Source of the DNA: Sporocytophaga myxococcoides DSM 11118
GTDB lineage: Bacteria; Bacteroidota; Bacteroidia; Cytophagales; Cytophagaceae
Direction of reading: 5' to 3'
DNA: 64,000 nt
Assembly: GCF_000426725.1 (NCBI RefSeq)
Contig: NZ_KE384561.1
Span: forward strand, 413,092-477,091
Part shown: piece after piece, positions 37,109 to 46,072 of the stretch
How the letters are laid out: each line of letters opens with the position of its first letter
How positions within the stretch are numbered: the first letter of the stretch is position 1
Position numbers and translations under genes: made by a program
The notes under the pieces: model-generated
Told to the model about the DNA's origin: nothing
Seen by the model: only the letters and a program-made list of their open reading frames with translations
The model's database searches: none

Positions 37109-37879
37109 TTACAACTTCTCATACCAGTCGATGATATAATCTGCAACCTTTTCCCATCCGCTTTCTCCGCAGATAAAATGACTTTTGTCTTCAAAGATTT
37201 TTAAATCAACTTTACTGTTTTTGTCTGTATACCGACTTGCAATGGTCTTAGTGAGAGCTTGCGGAAATATATGATCTTTACCTCCACCTATAAATAAAAT
37301 CGGTTGATGTGATTTTTTAAAATCAATATTGGAAAAAGAATTTAATACCAATTCTCTGCTGACTTTATAGCTTTCAGGAACTGCAAATTTTTCGTATGAC
37401 CTTATCTTTTCCGGTTCTGATAATGTATTGAAGAAAGCATAATCATACCATTTAGGGCTACCCATAAAGTAACTGTTAAGTGAGAAGAAGCCGAAAGCTG
37501 GTAAGACGGTTTTAAGTGTTTGAAACGGGGGAAATACATTCTTTGGAGGTGCACCGTCAATGCTCACACCTGCTGCTGCTTTACCCAATTCAATTAATTT
37601 TAATACAGCCATACCTGCCATAGAATGTCCTATAATTAAAGGCTTCTCAGGTAGTGAGTCTATTAACCGGGAAAGGTTGTTTATCACGTCAATAAATCCT
37701 GTTGCAGTTAATTTCGGATGAACAGTTTTTCTTAAATCCGCAGGACTGCCTTCATGTCCGGGGTTTGCGGGGGTGTATACTTGGTAGCCTTTCTGTTCGT
37801 AGTATGTTTTCCATTCAGACCAGGTTAAATCATTCACAAAATTTCCGTGAATAAGAACTATACTTTTAGATTTTGCCAT
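37109..37879 (-). CDS. Alpha/beta-hydrolase-fold protein
   Basis: About 256 residues from ATG 37879 (MAKSKSIVLIHGNFVND). An in-frame ATG 15 codons upstream exists, but the fold begins here. Features are the oxyanion HGNF loop, nucleophile elbow IGHSMAG (Ser), and the final His in EDKSHFICGESGWEKV. Substrate cannot be told; this subgroup resembles esterases related to haloperoxidases. It is transcribed alone, away from the pseudogene-like region at 38 kb. Confidence 0.88.
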   Translation of the reverse strand: MAKSKSIVLIHGNFVNDLTWSEWKTYYEQKGYQVYTPANPGHEGSPADLRKTVHPKLTATGFIDVINNLSRLIDSLPEKPLIIGHSMAGMAVLKLIELGKAAAGVSIDGAPPKNVFPPFQTLKTVLPAFGFFSLNSYFMGSPKWYDYAFFNTLSEPEKIRSYEKFAVPESYKVSRELVLNSFSNIDFKKSHQPILFIGGGKDHIFPQALTKTIASRYTDKNSKVDLKIFEDKSHFICGESGWEKVADYIIDWYEKL

Positions 37880-38439
37880 ATTATTGGAGGTATCAGGGAA
37901 TATTTTTAATAATTCTGTGAGCATTGCAATTTTACTGCATCTTCCCTTGCATTTGATTGAAATCGCAGGAGCTTTAAAATGTTTTACAATTACTAAGAAT
38001 AATTTGGGGGATTATCATTTAGTACTCGATCCCAAAGCATATCTGCCTCATCCTAAGCTATCATCCTTCAGGTCGCAAAGTTACTGATCACCTTCGTGAA
38101 ATGAAGATGCTGAAAGCAAAAGAGCTTATTGATTCTAAAAAACATTCTAATACTCAGATCCTCTTAAATTATAAGATATAAGAACCATCAGCACTTAACA
38201 GAAGCATTTAAGAAGAGATTCTGAATTCTTCCTAGCGAATTGAACAGATAACAAACTACAAATTTAATCTCCACATTTCCCCCTTTTCAATATCATCTCA
38301 TTTCCCCAATAATATTTCAAATCACAAACACAATATAAAACCACTGAAAATCAATAACTTTACATTTAAAAACATTTATTCTTAAAAAAAAGATAAAACG
38401 CTATAGGGGTTTTTACACGAATGATTGTCTTACTTAAAA
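37880..38439. other. 560-base stretch with only gene remnants
   Basis: Between the divergent hydrolase and fatty-acid hydroxylase genes. The plus strand has a protein-like fragment at about 37960-38087 (GDYHLVLDPKAYLPHPKLSS) and another at 38059-38181 in a different frame, the latter listed separately. The last 250 bases, rich in A and T, have no visible gene and should hold the hydroxylase promoter. Confidence 0.45.
38059..38181 (+). pseudogene. Possible AraC-type helix-turn-helix remnant
   Basis: A 40-codon open stretch without start reads YHPSGRKVTDHLREMKMLKA, then KELIDSKKHSNTQILLNYKI. The pattern S-G-R-K-V-T-D-H-L-R-E-M-x-x-x-K-A-K-E-L resembles the segment joining the two helix-turn-helix motifs of AraC regulators (TGxxxxxYLxxxRLxxAKxLL). 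Upstream and downstream parts are missing or in other frames, so if the match is right this is a decayed gene. By-eye similarity only. Confidence 0.3.
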
Positions 38440-39099
38440 ATGAATAACAGTAAAAACACATCATACTCAGTGACCAGACTAAAGACTTCACTAAATGTAG
38501 ATCACCCAAGACTATTTCAGAATCGCAGCCTTGAAAAACTTACCCATACACACATAGCAGTACCAATAAGTATATTCATTATATTCTCATCTTTTCTGCT
38601 TTGCTTTTCATTTGCATGTACGAACCTTGGACCATCTCTCATTCTAATTTTATTCTTTGCGGGAATGATATCATTTACACTAGTGGAATATGTAATGCAT
38701 AGATTTTTATACCATATCAATTCGACAAATAATAAGAAAATCAGGAGACTTCAATATCTTATTCACGGCGTTCACCATGATTATCCTAAGGACAAAAGTA
38801 GGTTGGCAATGCCTCCGGTTCTTTCGGTATTTATTGCATTACTCCTCTTATTCTCCACTTATATGCTCTTCAATGAATTTGCATTAGCCTATCTACCAGG
38901 CTTTGTTATGGGATATACTACCTACCTCTTTATTCATTATTCCGTCCACGCATATCGTCCGCCAAAGAACAAACTAAGAATACTCTGGATACACCATAGT
39001 ATCCATCACTATAAGGATTCAGGAAAAGCATTTGGTGTGTCATCTCCTTTATGGGATTACATATTCCGAACAATGCCTAAAAAAATAAATAGAAGATAA
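38440..39099 (+). CDS. Fatty-acid hydroxylase (FA2H-like, sterol-desaturase superfamily)
   Basis: About 219 residues from ATG 38440 (MNNSKNTSYSVTRLK). Four hydrophobic segments and the His-box series YVMHRFLYH, HGVHHDYPKDKSRLAMPP, FIHYSVHAY and IHHSIHHYKDSGKAFGVSSP. The HHDYPKDKxRLxMPP block is that of fatty-acid 2-hydroxylases acting on ceramides and sphingolipids, known in Bacteroidota. The next gene codes a cyclopropane-synthase-like enzyme, so both may tailor acyl chains. It differs clearly from the hydroxylase at 17821. Confidence 0.9.
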   Translation: MNNSKNTSYSVTRLKTSLNVDHPRLFQNRSLEKLTHTHIAVPISIFIIFSSFLLCFSFACTNLGPSLILILFFAGMISFTLVEYVMHRFLYHINSTNNKKIRRLQYLIHGVHHDYPKDKSRLAMPPVLSVFIALLLLFSTYMLFNEFALAYLPGFVMGYTTYLFIHYSVHAYRPPKNKLRILWIHHSIHHYKDSGKAFGVSSPLWDYIFRTMPKKINRR

Positions 39100-39227
39100 T
39101 TAAACATTTCCTTCAAAAATTAATTGATTACAGGAAAGGTTAATTTTTCTTATTCCCAAAATCTGTTAGTACCTCACAGTCTGATTAAAACTTATACATC
39201 AATATTAACCGAAATAATAAATTACAT

Positions 39228-40133
39228 ATGGCAAACAAACAAGATCTGGATTTTACCTATACAACACTTGATAAAATTTTTCGTCTCAGCATCGGTGAAA
39301 CCGGAGACTTCAGCGGAGCTAGATACAATGGAGACTTTTCACTCACACTTGAAGAGGCTCAAAGAGCTAAGCATGATTATATAGCAGATCAGTTGCGAAT
39401 TAAAAAAGGATCCAGAGTATTAGACCTTGGCTGCGGTTGGGGACCATTTATCAATTATGCTACAAATACGAGAGGAGCAAAATGCATTGGATTAACCTTA
39501 TCTGACGGGCAGGCCCAGGCTTGCAAAAGTAAAGGATTTGAAGTACACATTAAAGATTGCCGGAAAGTAAAACCATCGGACTTCAACACCTTTGATGCTG
39601 TTGTTTCTTTAGGTGCGTTTGAACATTTCTGTTCGGTAGAGGAATATAAAGCAGGCAAACAGGAAGAGGTCTATCAAAGCTTCTTTAAATCTGTTGCAGA
39701 CTTACTTCCTAAAGGTGGGAGGTTCTACCTTCAAACAATGGTTTTTGGCAAAAACATGATACCTTATGAAAAATTTGATATCAATGCTGATAAAAATTCT
39801 GATGCTTATATTCTGGCTTTAATGGAAAAACAATTTCCTGGATCCTGGTTGCCATATGGCCATCAAATGATTTTAAAAAATGCAGATAAGCATTTTAATC
39901 TTATAGATATGAGTAGCGGAAGGTTAGACTATATTGAAACCATAAAACAATGGAGAAAAAAATTCAGAGAATTTAATCTGGAAAAATATATCAACTATCT
40001 CAGTCTTGTACCTAGTTATCTTAGAGACAAAGAATTCAGACATAAAGTAGCTGTATTCAAAATAAGTCCGAATATGGTATGTTTTGAAAGAGAGTTGATG
40101 GACCATTACAGAATTGTATTTGAAAAGAAATAA
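39228..40133 (+). CDS. Cyclopropane-fatty-acid-synthase-type SAM methyltransferase
   Basis: 301 residues: N-terminal LDKIFRLSIGETGDFSGARY, SAM motif VLDLGCGWGPFINYA, GLTLSDGQAQACKSKGFEV and VVSLGAFEHFCSVEEYK with the CFA-type E-H-F motif. The C-terminal IKQWRKKFREFNLEKY is family-typical. Such enzymes add a methylene or methyl group to unsaturated acyl chains or related lipids. Located 128 bases after the fatty-acid hydroxylase, probably one lipid-modifying unit. A terminator hairpin follows. Confidence 0.9.
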   Translation: MANKQDLDFTYTTLDKIFRLSIGETGDFSGARYNGDFSLTLEEAQRAKHDYIADQLRIKKGSRVLDLGCGWGPFINYATNTRGAKCIGLTLSDGQAQACKSKGFEVHIKDCRKVKPSDFNTFDAVVSLGAFEHFCSVEEYKAGKQEEVYQSFFKSVADLLPKGGRFYLQTMVFGKNMIPYEKFDINADKNSDAYILALMEKQFPGSWLPYGHQMILKNADKHFNLIDMSSGRLDYIETIKQWRKKFREFNLEKYINYLSLVPSYLRDKEFRHKVAVFKISPNMVCFERELMDHYRIVFEKK

Positions 40134-40201
40134 TGAGCTGAAAAAACCATATATAAATACATACATCAGCCAGTCCGCTAAAGGGCTCCCCAGGTAAATG
40201 A

Positions 40202-40229
40202 AAGCTGCAGATATACAGGTCTGCAGCTT
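40202..40229 (+). terminator. Hairpin after the lipid methyltransferase gene
   Basis: Perfect 10-bp stem AAGCTGCAGA / TCTGCAGCTT, 8-base loop, followed by CTTTCATTT. Likely terminator for the 38.4-40.1 kb unit. Confidence 0.75.
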
Positions 40230-40387
40230 CTTTCATTTATAATATAATCATTTCAACCAAATTTGACCTATGTCGCACCTGCCCCTTTTATTTGTCAAAT
40301 AAGACTCCTAAATTATCCTTTATACCTAATTACCTTTGTACCGTTCACTTAAAAAAATAAATTACTGACTTTAAAAGATTTACACAT

Positions 40388-40852
40388 ATGCAAAAAATCA
40401 CTCCCTTTCTTTGGTTCGACGGACAAGCAGAAGAAGCTGTCAACTTTTATACTTCTCTGTTTAAAGACTCAAAGATTGTTAACATGAGCCGCATGCCTGA
40501 TGGCAAGGTAATGTCAGCGACATTTCTATTAAACGGTCAGGAATTTATGGCTCTCAATGGAGGTCCCATGTTCAAATTTACAGAAGCAATTTCTTTGTTC
40601 GTTAAATGCGAAACACAGTCTGAAATCGACAGCTTCTGGGAGAAACTTTCCGAAGGAGGTTCAAAAAGCAGATGCGGTTGGCTAAAAGATAAATTCGGAT
40701 TGTCATGGCAAATTATCCCTCCAGTCCTTGGAGAACTAATGGGAGATAAAGATCCTTCCAAATCTCAGAGGGTAATGCAAGCGATGTTAAAAATGGACAA
40801 AATCATTATTCAGGATTTAAAAGATGCTTATAATGGAGTTGTAAAGGCTTAA
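40388..40852 (+). CDS. PhnB-like VOC-family protein
   Basis: 154 residues: [78 protein letters not shown] and [19 protein letters not shown]. This is the typical 3-demethylubiquinone-methyltransferase-like/PhnB pattern (misnamed; no methyltransferase chemistry is shown). It is a VOC fold of unknown substrate, cytosolic and monocistronic. Confidence 0.9.
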   Translation: MQKITPFLWFDGQAEEAVNFYTSLFKDSKIVNMSRMPDGKVMSATFLLNGQEFMALNGGPMFKFTEAISLFVKCETQSEIDSFWEKLSEGGSKSRCGWLKDKFGLSWQIIPPVLGELMGDKDPSKSQRVMQAMLKMDKIIIQDLKDAYNGVVKA

Positions 40853-40860
40853 ATAAAGGA

Positions 40861-40891
40861 TATCAGACAGAGTTCATTATTCTGTCTGATA
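40861..40891. terminator. Bidirectional terminator between convergent genes
   Basis: Perfect 11-bp stem TATCAGACAGA / TCTGTCTGATA with 9-base loop. It lies 8 bases after the PhnB-like stop and covers the last codons of the convergent acetyltransferase gene. Confidence 0.75.
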
Positions 40892-41446
40892 TTCATTATT
40901 TATCTTATACCAGTTATGAAGTTTTCCATTATAATTAAATGTTTCTTTCTTCTTTAACCCGCACTTTTTTAGAACTTTATCAGAACCAAAATTGTCAACA
41001 TCAGCCATTGCATAAATTTCTGTAAGGTGTAGTTCAGAGAAACCATACTCAATAGAAGCTTGAGCGGCTTCAGATGCATAGCCATTTCCCCAATGTTCTT
41101 TAATAATCCTATATCCTAAATCATAATAATTAATCATATTATTAATTGATTCTCTCACAAGTTTTAATCCTACCCATCCAATAAAGGCATTCGTATCCTT
41201 TTCAATCATTGCCCAACGCCCAATTCCATTTTCTAAATATTGCTGCCTGATAAAATCAATCGTTGCGTTAACTTCTTCTATACTTTTAACAGGATTTACA
41301 TGTAAATATTTAAGCACTTCTCCATCTGAATCCAGCTTAAACATTCCTTCAGCATCTTCCCTAACTATTTCTCTCAGGATAAGTCTTTCTGTTTCCACAA
41401 ATATTTTCATATTAGATATTAAGTAAAAACCATCCTTTAAGCTCAT
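40877..41446 (-). CDS. RimJ/RimL-type GNAT acetyltransferase
   Basis: Up to 189 residues. The ATG at 41446 overlaps the stop of the upstream epimerase gene (ATGA), but the typical family start MKIFVETERLILREI is at 41410, so translation may begin there. Motifs: ERLILREIVREDAEGMFKLD and LGYRIIKEHWGNGYASEAAQ (acetyl-CoA site), then KKCGLKKKETFNYNG. These enzymes acetylate protein N-termini, antibiotics or amines. It is coupled to the epimerase gene. Confidence 0.9.
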   Translation of the reverse strand: MSLKDGFYLISNMKIFVETERLILREIVREDAEGMFKLDSDGEVLKYLHVNPVKSIEEVNATIDFIRQQYLENGIGRWAMIEKDTNAFIGWVGLKLVRESINNMINYYDLGYRIIKEHWGNGYASEAAQASIEYGFSELHLTEIYAMADVDNFGSDKVLKKCGLKKKETFNYNGKLHNWYKINNEYQTE

Positions 41447-42384
41447 TTGATAATTTTCTTAACTGAGGCTTCAATGGGAGTTATTTCATAATCAAGTTCA
41501 TTCATAGCTTTTGAAGAATCAACAAATGTAAAATGATTCCCCGTCTGATAGTTTTCATGTGTAATCAGGGATTTACAGAAAACAGGATAAAGTATTTTAT
41601 CATTAAACAAGCTTATGAGAAACATAACATAATTGGGTAAGTAAATTGTCCTTCGCTTATCAAGCAGCTTAAAGCAATCAAAGACTTCACTAATTTTAAG
41701 ATTGTTTCCTCCAAGATTATAAATCAAAGGCTCAAGAGAAGTTAGTTGTAAAAGCCTTTCAATTGCATGTATGTAAGCCTTTGCTGCGTCTTCCATCTGA
41801 GCGAAACCAGCTCCTCCTTTTAAGCCTGCAATAAAACCTTTATTATAGAATTTATAAAGGTTTTTAACAGTAGACTTTTCTTCTGAAATAAGACTGCAAG
41901 GACGAAGTATTATCCTTGGAATGTTGGCATCTAGCACCACCTTCTCTCCCTCTATTTTGGACTTTGCATATGCAGATTTATAGGACTTCTCAGGAATTGA
42001 ATTCTCATTCATTATTTCAGGATATTCGGTGCTTCCATATACAACTACTGAACTGGTATGAATCAACTTCTTCTTAAATCTTTCACAGGCTTTCACGATA
42101 TTAAAAGTGCCATTAACATTAATTTTGCGAAGCTTATCCAGATCTTTTCTGTAACTCACGTATCCGCTTGCATTAATTACAATATCAGACCATTCAACCG
42201 GGATATCCAATGTTTCCGGACTTAAAATATCTCCTTTAAAAATCTTAAGACAATACTCATTTTTTAGTACTCCCTGATTGGTATTCCTGACCAAAAGGGC
42301 TATATCCCAATTATTTTTAACTAATTCTTTAATGATCGCCAACCCAAGTTTTCCAGTTCCACCAATTAATAATACTTTTGTCAT
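41443..42384 (-). CDS. NAD(P)-dependent epimerase/dehydratase-type extended SDR
   Basis: 313 residues with N-terminal LLIGGTGKLGLAIIKEL (nucleotide binding), DIVINASGYVSYRKDLDKLR, HTSSVVVYG and the catalytic pair YAKSKIEGE (Tyr-x-x-x-Lys). The substrate-binding half is of the 3-beta-hydroxysteroid-dehydrogenase or dihydroflavonol-reductase kind. Substrate unknown. Divergent from the SnoaL-like gene at 42450 and translationally coupled to the GNAT gene. Confidence 0.9.
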   Translation of the reverse strand: MTKVLLIGGTGKLGLAIIKELVKNNWDIALLVRNTNQGVLKNEYCLKIFKGDILSPETLDIPVEWSDIVINASGYVSYRKDLDKLRKINVNGTFNIVKACERFKKKLIHTSSVVVYGSTEYPEIMNENSIPEKSYKSAYAKSKIEGEKVVLDANIPRIILRPCSLISEEKSTVKNLYKFYNKGFIAGLKGGAGFAQMEDAAKAYIHAIERLLQLTSLEPLIYNLGGNNLKISEVFDCFKLLDKRRTIYLPNYVMFLISLFNDKILYPVFCKSLITHENYQTGNHFTFVDSSKAMNELDYEITPIEASVKKIIK

Positions 42385-42449
42385 TGATACTTTTTTGTAA
42401 TAATTTTCACAACTTACAGATATTATCTGATAAATTTAAAAGAGGCGAT

Positions 42450-42836
42450 ATGCAATCTACAGACCAATTTAAAATACTCTCGGAAATTGAGGAACAGGAA
42501 AACAGACTTTTATCAGCTGTTATGAAAAGTGATGTATCAGCTTTAAACGAACTGATTCATGATGATTTACTTTTTAACCTTCCTGATGGAAAAACTGCTA
42601 CCAAGGCGATGGATCTGGATGCTTACAAAACAGGAAAAATGAAAGTCGCAGAAATTTCTTCTAGTGAACGAGAGATCAAGATTAATGATCATTCTGCCGT
42701 GGTTGCTGTAACCATTGAACTAAAGGGTTCATTTCAAGATCAAACAATAGACGGCAAATACAGATATCTTCGAGTGTGGCAATTGCATCAGGACAAATGG
42801 CAAATTATTGCAGGAAGTTGTACTCTTCTCCAATAA
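42450..42836 (+). CDS. NTF2-like (DUF4440/SnoaL-fold) protein
   Basis: About 128 residues from ATG 42450 (MQSTDQFKILSEIEEQENRL), preceded by AGAGGCG, a fair ribosome-binding site, and preferred over an ATG 24 codons upstream. Sequence features: LLSAVMKSDVSALNELIHDDL, FNLPDGKTATK, YRYLRVWQLHQDKWQIIAGS. These small cone-fold proteins often bind or isomerise small hydrophobic molecules; function unknown. The stop codon is inside a 16-bp perfect hairpin. Confidence 0.82.
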   Translation: MQSTDQFKILSEIEEQENRLLSAVMKSDVSALNELIHDDLLFNLPDGKTATKAMDLDAYKTGKMKVAEISSSEREIKINDHSAVVAVTIELKGSFQDQTIDGKYRYLRVWQLHQDKWQIIAGSCTLLQ

Positions 42837-42856
42837 TATTTTATTGGAGAAGAGTA
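42821..42856. terminator. 16-bp perfect hairpin overlapping the stop codon
   Basis: TACTCTTCTCCAATAA and its exact complement are separated by TATT. The left arm codes the last five residues and the stop. No T-run follows, so it may protect the mRNA end or act as a factor-assisted terminator. Confidence 0.7.
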
Positions 42857-43094
42857 CATATCTGTAGAAGTGGGCTGATATTATACCACCACTCGCCTGA
42901 TTTTAACATTCCTTGTACTAATTAAATGTATTATAAGACTGAATTTTTATTGACCCAAATTCAGCATTTTTTTTATATAACACTAGCAAGCTGATAAACT
43001 CAAAGTTGCATTTCTTAAACTTTCAGTTGCATATCAACTCTTTATCAGTATATTGCTTTGATTTTTTTTAACAACCAATCAATCATTTTCAATC

Positions 43095-45413
43095 ATGAAA
43101 AAAAGAAGACTAATTTTTACTTTAGCATTGCTATGCTTTCTTGGGATTGTAAAATCTCATGCAACAAAACTCACTGTTACCAATATCGACGACGAAGGCC
43201 CCGGCACCCTGCGGTCCACAGTTAATAACGCATCAGCCGGAGATACAATTATTTTCTCACCAGCAGTATACAACTCTAAAATCCTTTTATCAGAAGGACC
43301 ACTGACAATTTCTCAGAACCTTGTAATACTGGGCCCTGGACAGGAAAAACTTTCCATCAGTGGAAGTAATGGATGGTCTGTATTAAATATAGCACCTGCA
43401 GTAACTGCCTTTATATCCGGTATAACCATCACCGAAGGTAATATTCAGCCATATGATAATAACGATCTGCACTCCGGAGCAATTTACTCTCAGGGAAACC
43501 TTACAATGGAGTTCGTTTCTATCAAAGGAAATACAGCAGGGGCTATATACAATAGCGGTTCTCTAACCCTGACCAAAGTTAACATTTCAGACAATGTGGT
43601 ATACACGGGCCTATATCAAGGAGATGCCGGTGCTATCTACAATTTAGGCATAGCAGTGATAAAAGACTGTGAAATCAGCAACAACAGAGGCTTTGGAGTA
43701 TTCCTGGATGCAGGAACCGGAGGTATCTCCAACCTGGGCACAATGAGCATTTATAATAGCTCAATAAACAGAAATATTTCGAGCGGAGAGTATAGTTCAG
43801 GTGCAGGAGGAATAAAGAATTCAGGCAATTTAAATATTGTCAACAGCACAATAAGCAGTAATACTACTTCTTCCAGAGGTGGTTCTCCTGCAGGGATTTA
43901 CAATGTAAATGTTCTAAACATAGAACATTCCACTATTGCATTTAACATTACCAATTCTATGGGAGGCTTTGCCAGAAGTGGGATATTTAGCGGAGGAACA
44001 TTAACGATAAAAAATACAATCATCGCTCTGAATGGACCTGAATATTTATATCAGATCGCAGAAGATTATCAGGCCTACGGAGAACTTCTTAATATTGACG
44101 GAGAGATTCGTGGTACTGTAAATGATTTAGGTTACAACTTCATCGGGGTAAGTGAAGGAACCAATCTCACTGCACCAACAAGTAAGATTGGTTATGTAAC
44201 AAAACCCATAAAACCACTTCTAGGCCCACTACAGAATAATGGAGGTATTACTTCTACTCATGCTTTGCTTGAAGGAAGCAGATGCATCAACGGTGGTAAA
44301 TTCACTAATAGTACTACTTACGATCAAAGGGGATACTTAAGAACAAGACCTGACATCGGAGCTTATGAGTTTATTTCCACACCAGCTATTTCTATTATAA
44401 ATCCTGTGTCAGGTGCTAACTTTGATGCTCCTGCAAATATAAGAGTAGATGCTGAACTTTCAGACCAAAAAGCTTACTTGTTAATTACAAGCGTGCCAGG
44501 TTATAGAAAACTTAAACTTGGATATGATTCAGTAAATATATACCATGTTACTAAAAACGTTATTGCTGGCGGCAACAACAAACTCGAAATAACTCTCAAA
44601 GATTTTGATGGTAATGCTGACTGGACTAAAATTCAGGTAAGACCTAATGGCAGCTTAGCAGCCCCTGTAGCCCTTGCTCCATATGTAAACCAGGCTGGAG
44701 GAGCAGTTAATAAATTTGTAACTATTACAATACCTTTATCAGCATTTGATGCCAGCATTGACTTCACCAAACTAAACTTGTTCGAACTTCCATACAGTGC
44801 CAATGCAGGATCATTTAAAATCGGTATACAAAAGATCATCTTTACAGGAGGCACCACTCCATTCTTATGGTTTGGTGATTCTAAAATTGAAAACGCATTT
44901 GATGGTGGAGCTGTTGGAGGGCAGTTGTATGCTTCACTGATACCTGCAACATCACAGAATTATGTAAACAAAGTAGAGTTTTATGATGGTGCTGTTAAAC
45001 TAGGAGAAGATGCTGCAGCTCCATATTCTATTAACCTTGAAAATGTAAATCCAGGAAGCTATCATATAACAGCTGTTGCTAATACTATTTACGGAGAATC
45101 CATAAGCTCTTTACCAGTAGAAGTTATTGTTAACTACCCGGCACGTGAGTCGGCTCAGGAAACAACATTAAGTTCAACAGATGCACTCGTATTCCCGAAC
45201 CCTGTTGTTGATAAAGTAACAATTAAGCCAGAGATTGAAAATGCAAAAATTATCATTTCAGACATCAATGGTGCTGTTCACTTGGAAAAGGATTATAACA
45301 ACCTTTCAGGAGGTCAGGCAGACTTGTCATTCCTTACATCTGGCATTTATTTTATAAAAATCGAAGGTCAGGATAATCAATACAAAAAAGTGATAAAGCT
45401 TGTAAAACTATAA
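43095..45413 (+). CDS. Secreted beta-helix protein with choice-of-anchor Q, Ig-like and type IX sorting domains
   Basis: 772 residues. Signal peptide at 1-24 (FTLALLCFLGIVKSHA). Residues 25-430 form a right-handed parallel beta-helix with repeated GAIYN/IYNSGSLT/SNNTS turns and end in a choice-of-anchor Q motif (THALLEGSRCINGG, RGYLRTRPDIGAYEF). Residues 430-605 resemble a carbohydrate-binding beta-sandwich. An Ig-like segment (NKVEFYDGAVKLGEDAAAPY) follows. The last 75 residues are the type IX secretion sorting domain (VFPNPVVDKVTIKPE, then GIYFIKIEGQ and VIKLVKL). It should be exported by T9SS to the cell surface or medium and bind or cleave a polysaccharide; no catalytic motif is seen. Confidence 0.9.
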   Translation: MKKRRLIFTLALLCFLGIVKSHATKLTVTNIDDEGPGTLRSTVNNASAGDTIIFSPAVYNSKILLSEGPLTISQNLVILGPGQEKLSISGSNGWSVLNIAPAVTAFISGITITEGNIQPYDNNDLHSGAIYSQGNLTMEFVSIKGNTAGAIYNSGSLTLTKVNISDNVVYTGLYQGDAGAIYNLGIAVIKDCEISNNRGFGVFLDAGTGGISNLGTMSIYNSSINRNISSGEYSSGAGGIKNSGNLNIVNSTISSNTTSSRGGSPAGIYNVNVLNIEHSTIAFNITNSMGGFARSGIFSGGTLTIKNTIIALNGPEYLYQIAEDYQAYGELLNIDGEIRGTVNDLGYNFIGVSEGTNLTAPTSKIGYVTKPIKPLLGPLQNNGGITSTHALLEGSRCINGGKFTNSTTYDQRGYLRTRPDIGAYEFISTPAISIINPVSGANFDAPANIRVDAELSDQKAYLLITSVPGYRKLKLGYDSVNIYHVTKNVIAGGNNKLEITLKDFDGNADWTKIQVRPNGSLAAPVALAPYVNQAGGAVNKFVTITIPLSAFDASIDFTKLNLFELPYSANAGSFKIGIQKIIFTGGTTPFLWFGDSKIENAFDGGAVGGQLYASLIPATSQNYVNKVEFYDGAVKLGEDAAAPYSINLENVNPGSYHITAVANTIYGESISSLPVEVIVNYPARESAQETTLSSTDALVFPNPVVDKVTIKPEIENAKIIISDINGAVHLEKDYNNLSGGQADLSFLTSGIYFIKIEGQDNQYKKVIKLVKL

Positions 45414-45433
45414 AATAAATTTTATTAGATTTT

Positions 45434-45467
45434 AAGCCCTTCATTTCCTTAAATGAAGGGCTTTTTT
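45434..45467 (+). terminator. Strong intrinsic terminator
   Basis: Perfect 13-bp stem AAGCCCTTCATTT / AAATGAAGGGCTT with CCTT loop and a T-run, 20 bases after the beta-helix gene. Confidence 0.93.
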
Positions 45468-45563
45468 ATTTTTCTTTTTTTCGAATTTAAAAATTTTTTC
45501 TCAACGCAAACCTGCTGCGTCCCCTCCTGCTACTTTTGATATATCAACAAAACGCAAAAATAA

Positions 45564-45911
45564 ATGGATTTCATACCCAAGTTTCAGATCTCCTTGAATA
45601 ACCAGTTTAACTACAGGTTAAAATCTACAAGTGGAAAAGTTATTCTTTCAGGACATGGCTATGTATCTCAGGAGGCCTGTCAGAAAGGTATAGAACAAGT
45701 AAAAGCAAGTGCGCCATATGATAGCAGATATGAGCGAAAAAATTCACTTGGTAACAATCAGTATTATTTTATTCTAAGGTCTGCTAACGGGGAGTCTCTT
45801 GGCAGGAGTGAAATTTATTACTCGCATGAAGCAAGAGAAGAAGCTATTGACGAAGTAAGCAGAACAGCGCCGTTCTCTATGATAGAACGATATGCAGATT
45901 TTATTTTTTAG
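45564..45911 (+). CDS. YegP-like protein with two DUF1508 repeats
   Basis: 115 residues with two copies of the short DUF1508 unit: FNYRLKSTSGKVILSGHGYV with EACQKGIEQVKASAP, and YYFILRSANGESLGRSEIYY with EAREEAIDEVSRTAP. The family (E. coli YegP) is widespread and small; function unclear, possibly stress-related. It has a close paralogue at 47186, on the other side of a WYL regulator. Followed by a bidirectional terminator. Confidence 0.92.
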   Translation: MDFIPKFQISLNNQFNYRLKSTSGKVILSGHGYVSQEACQKGIEQVKASAPYDSRYERKNSLGNNQYYFILRSANGESLGRSEIYYSHEAREEAIDEVSRTAPFSMIERYADFIF

Positions 45912-45964
45912 ATTACTTTTTTTGACAGTACTTTTTAAACTACTTTTGGGGAAACATTTTTAAT

Positions 45965-46000
45965 AAGATTCCTTGCAGAATAATCTCTGCAAGGAATCTT
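45965..46000. terminator. 15-bp perfect bidirectional terminator
   Basis: AAGATTCCTTGCAGA / TCTGCAAGGAATCTT with a 6-base loop, between the convergent YegP-like and WYL genes; T-rich on one side and A-rich on the other. Confidence 0.9.
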
Positions 46001-46072
46001 TCAATATAAACCTGGACAAGAACAACGTTATAAAAACATTCTGCCAGACACTCCTTATTACAAAGATTAGAA

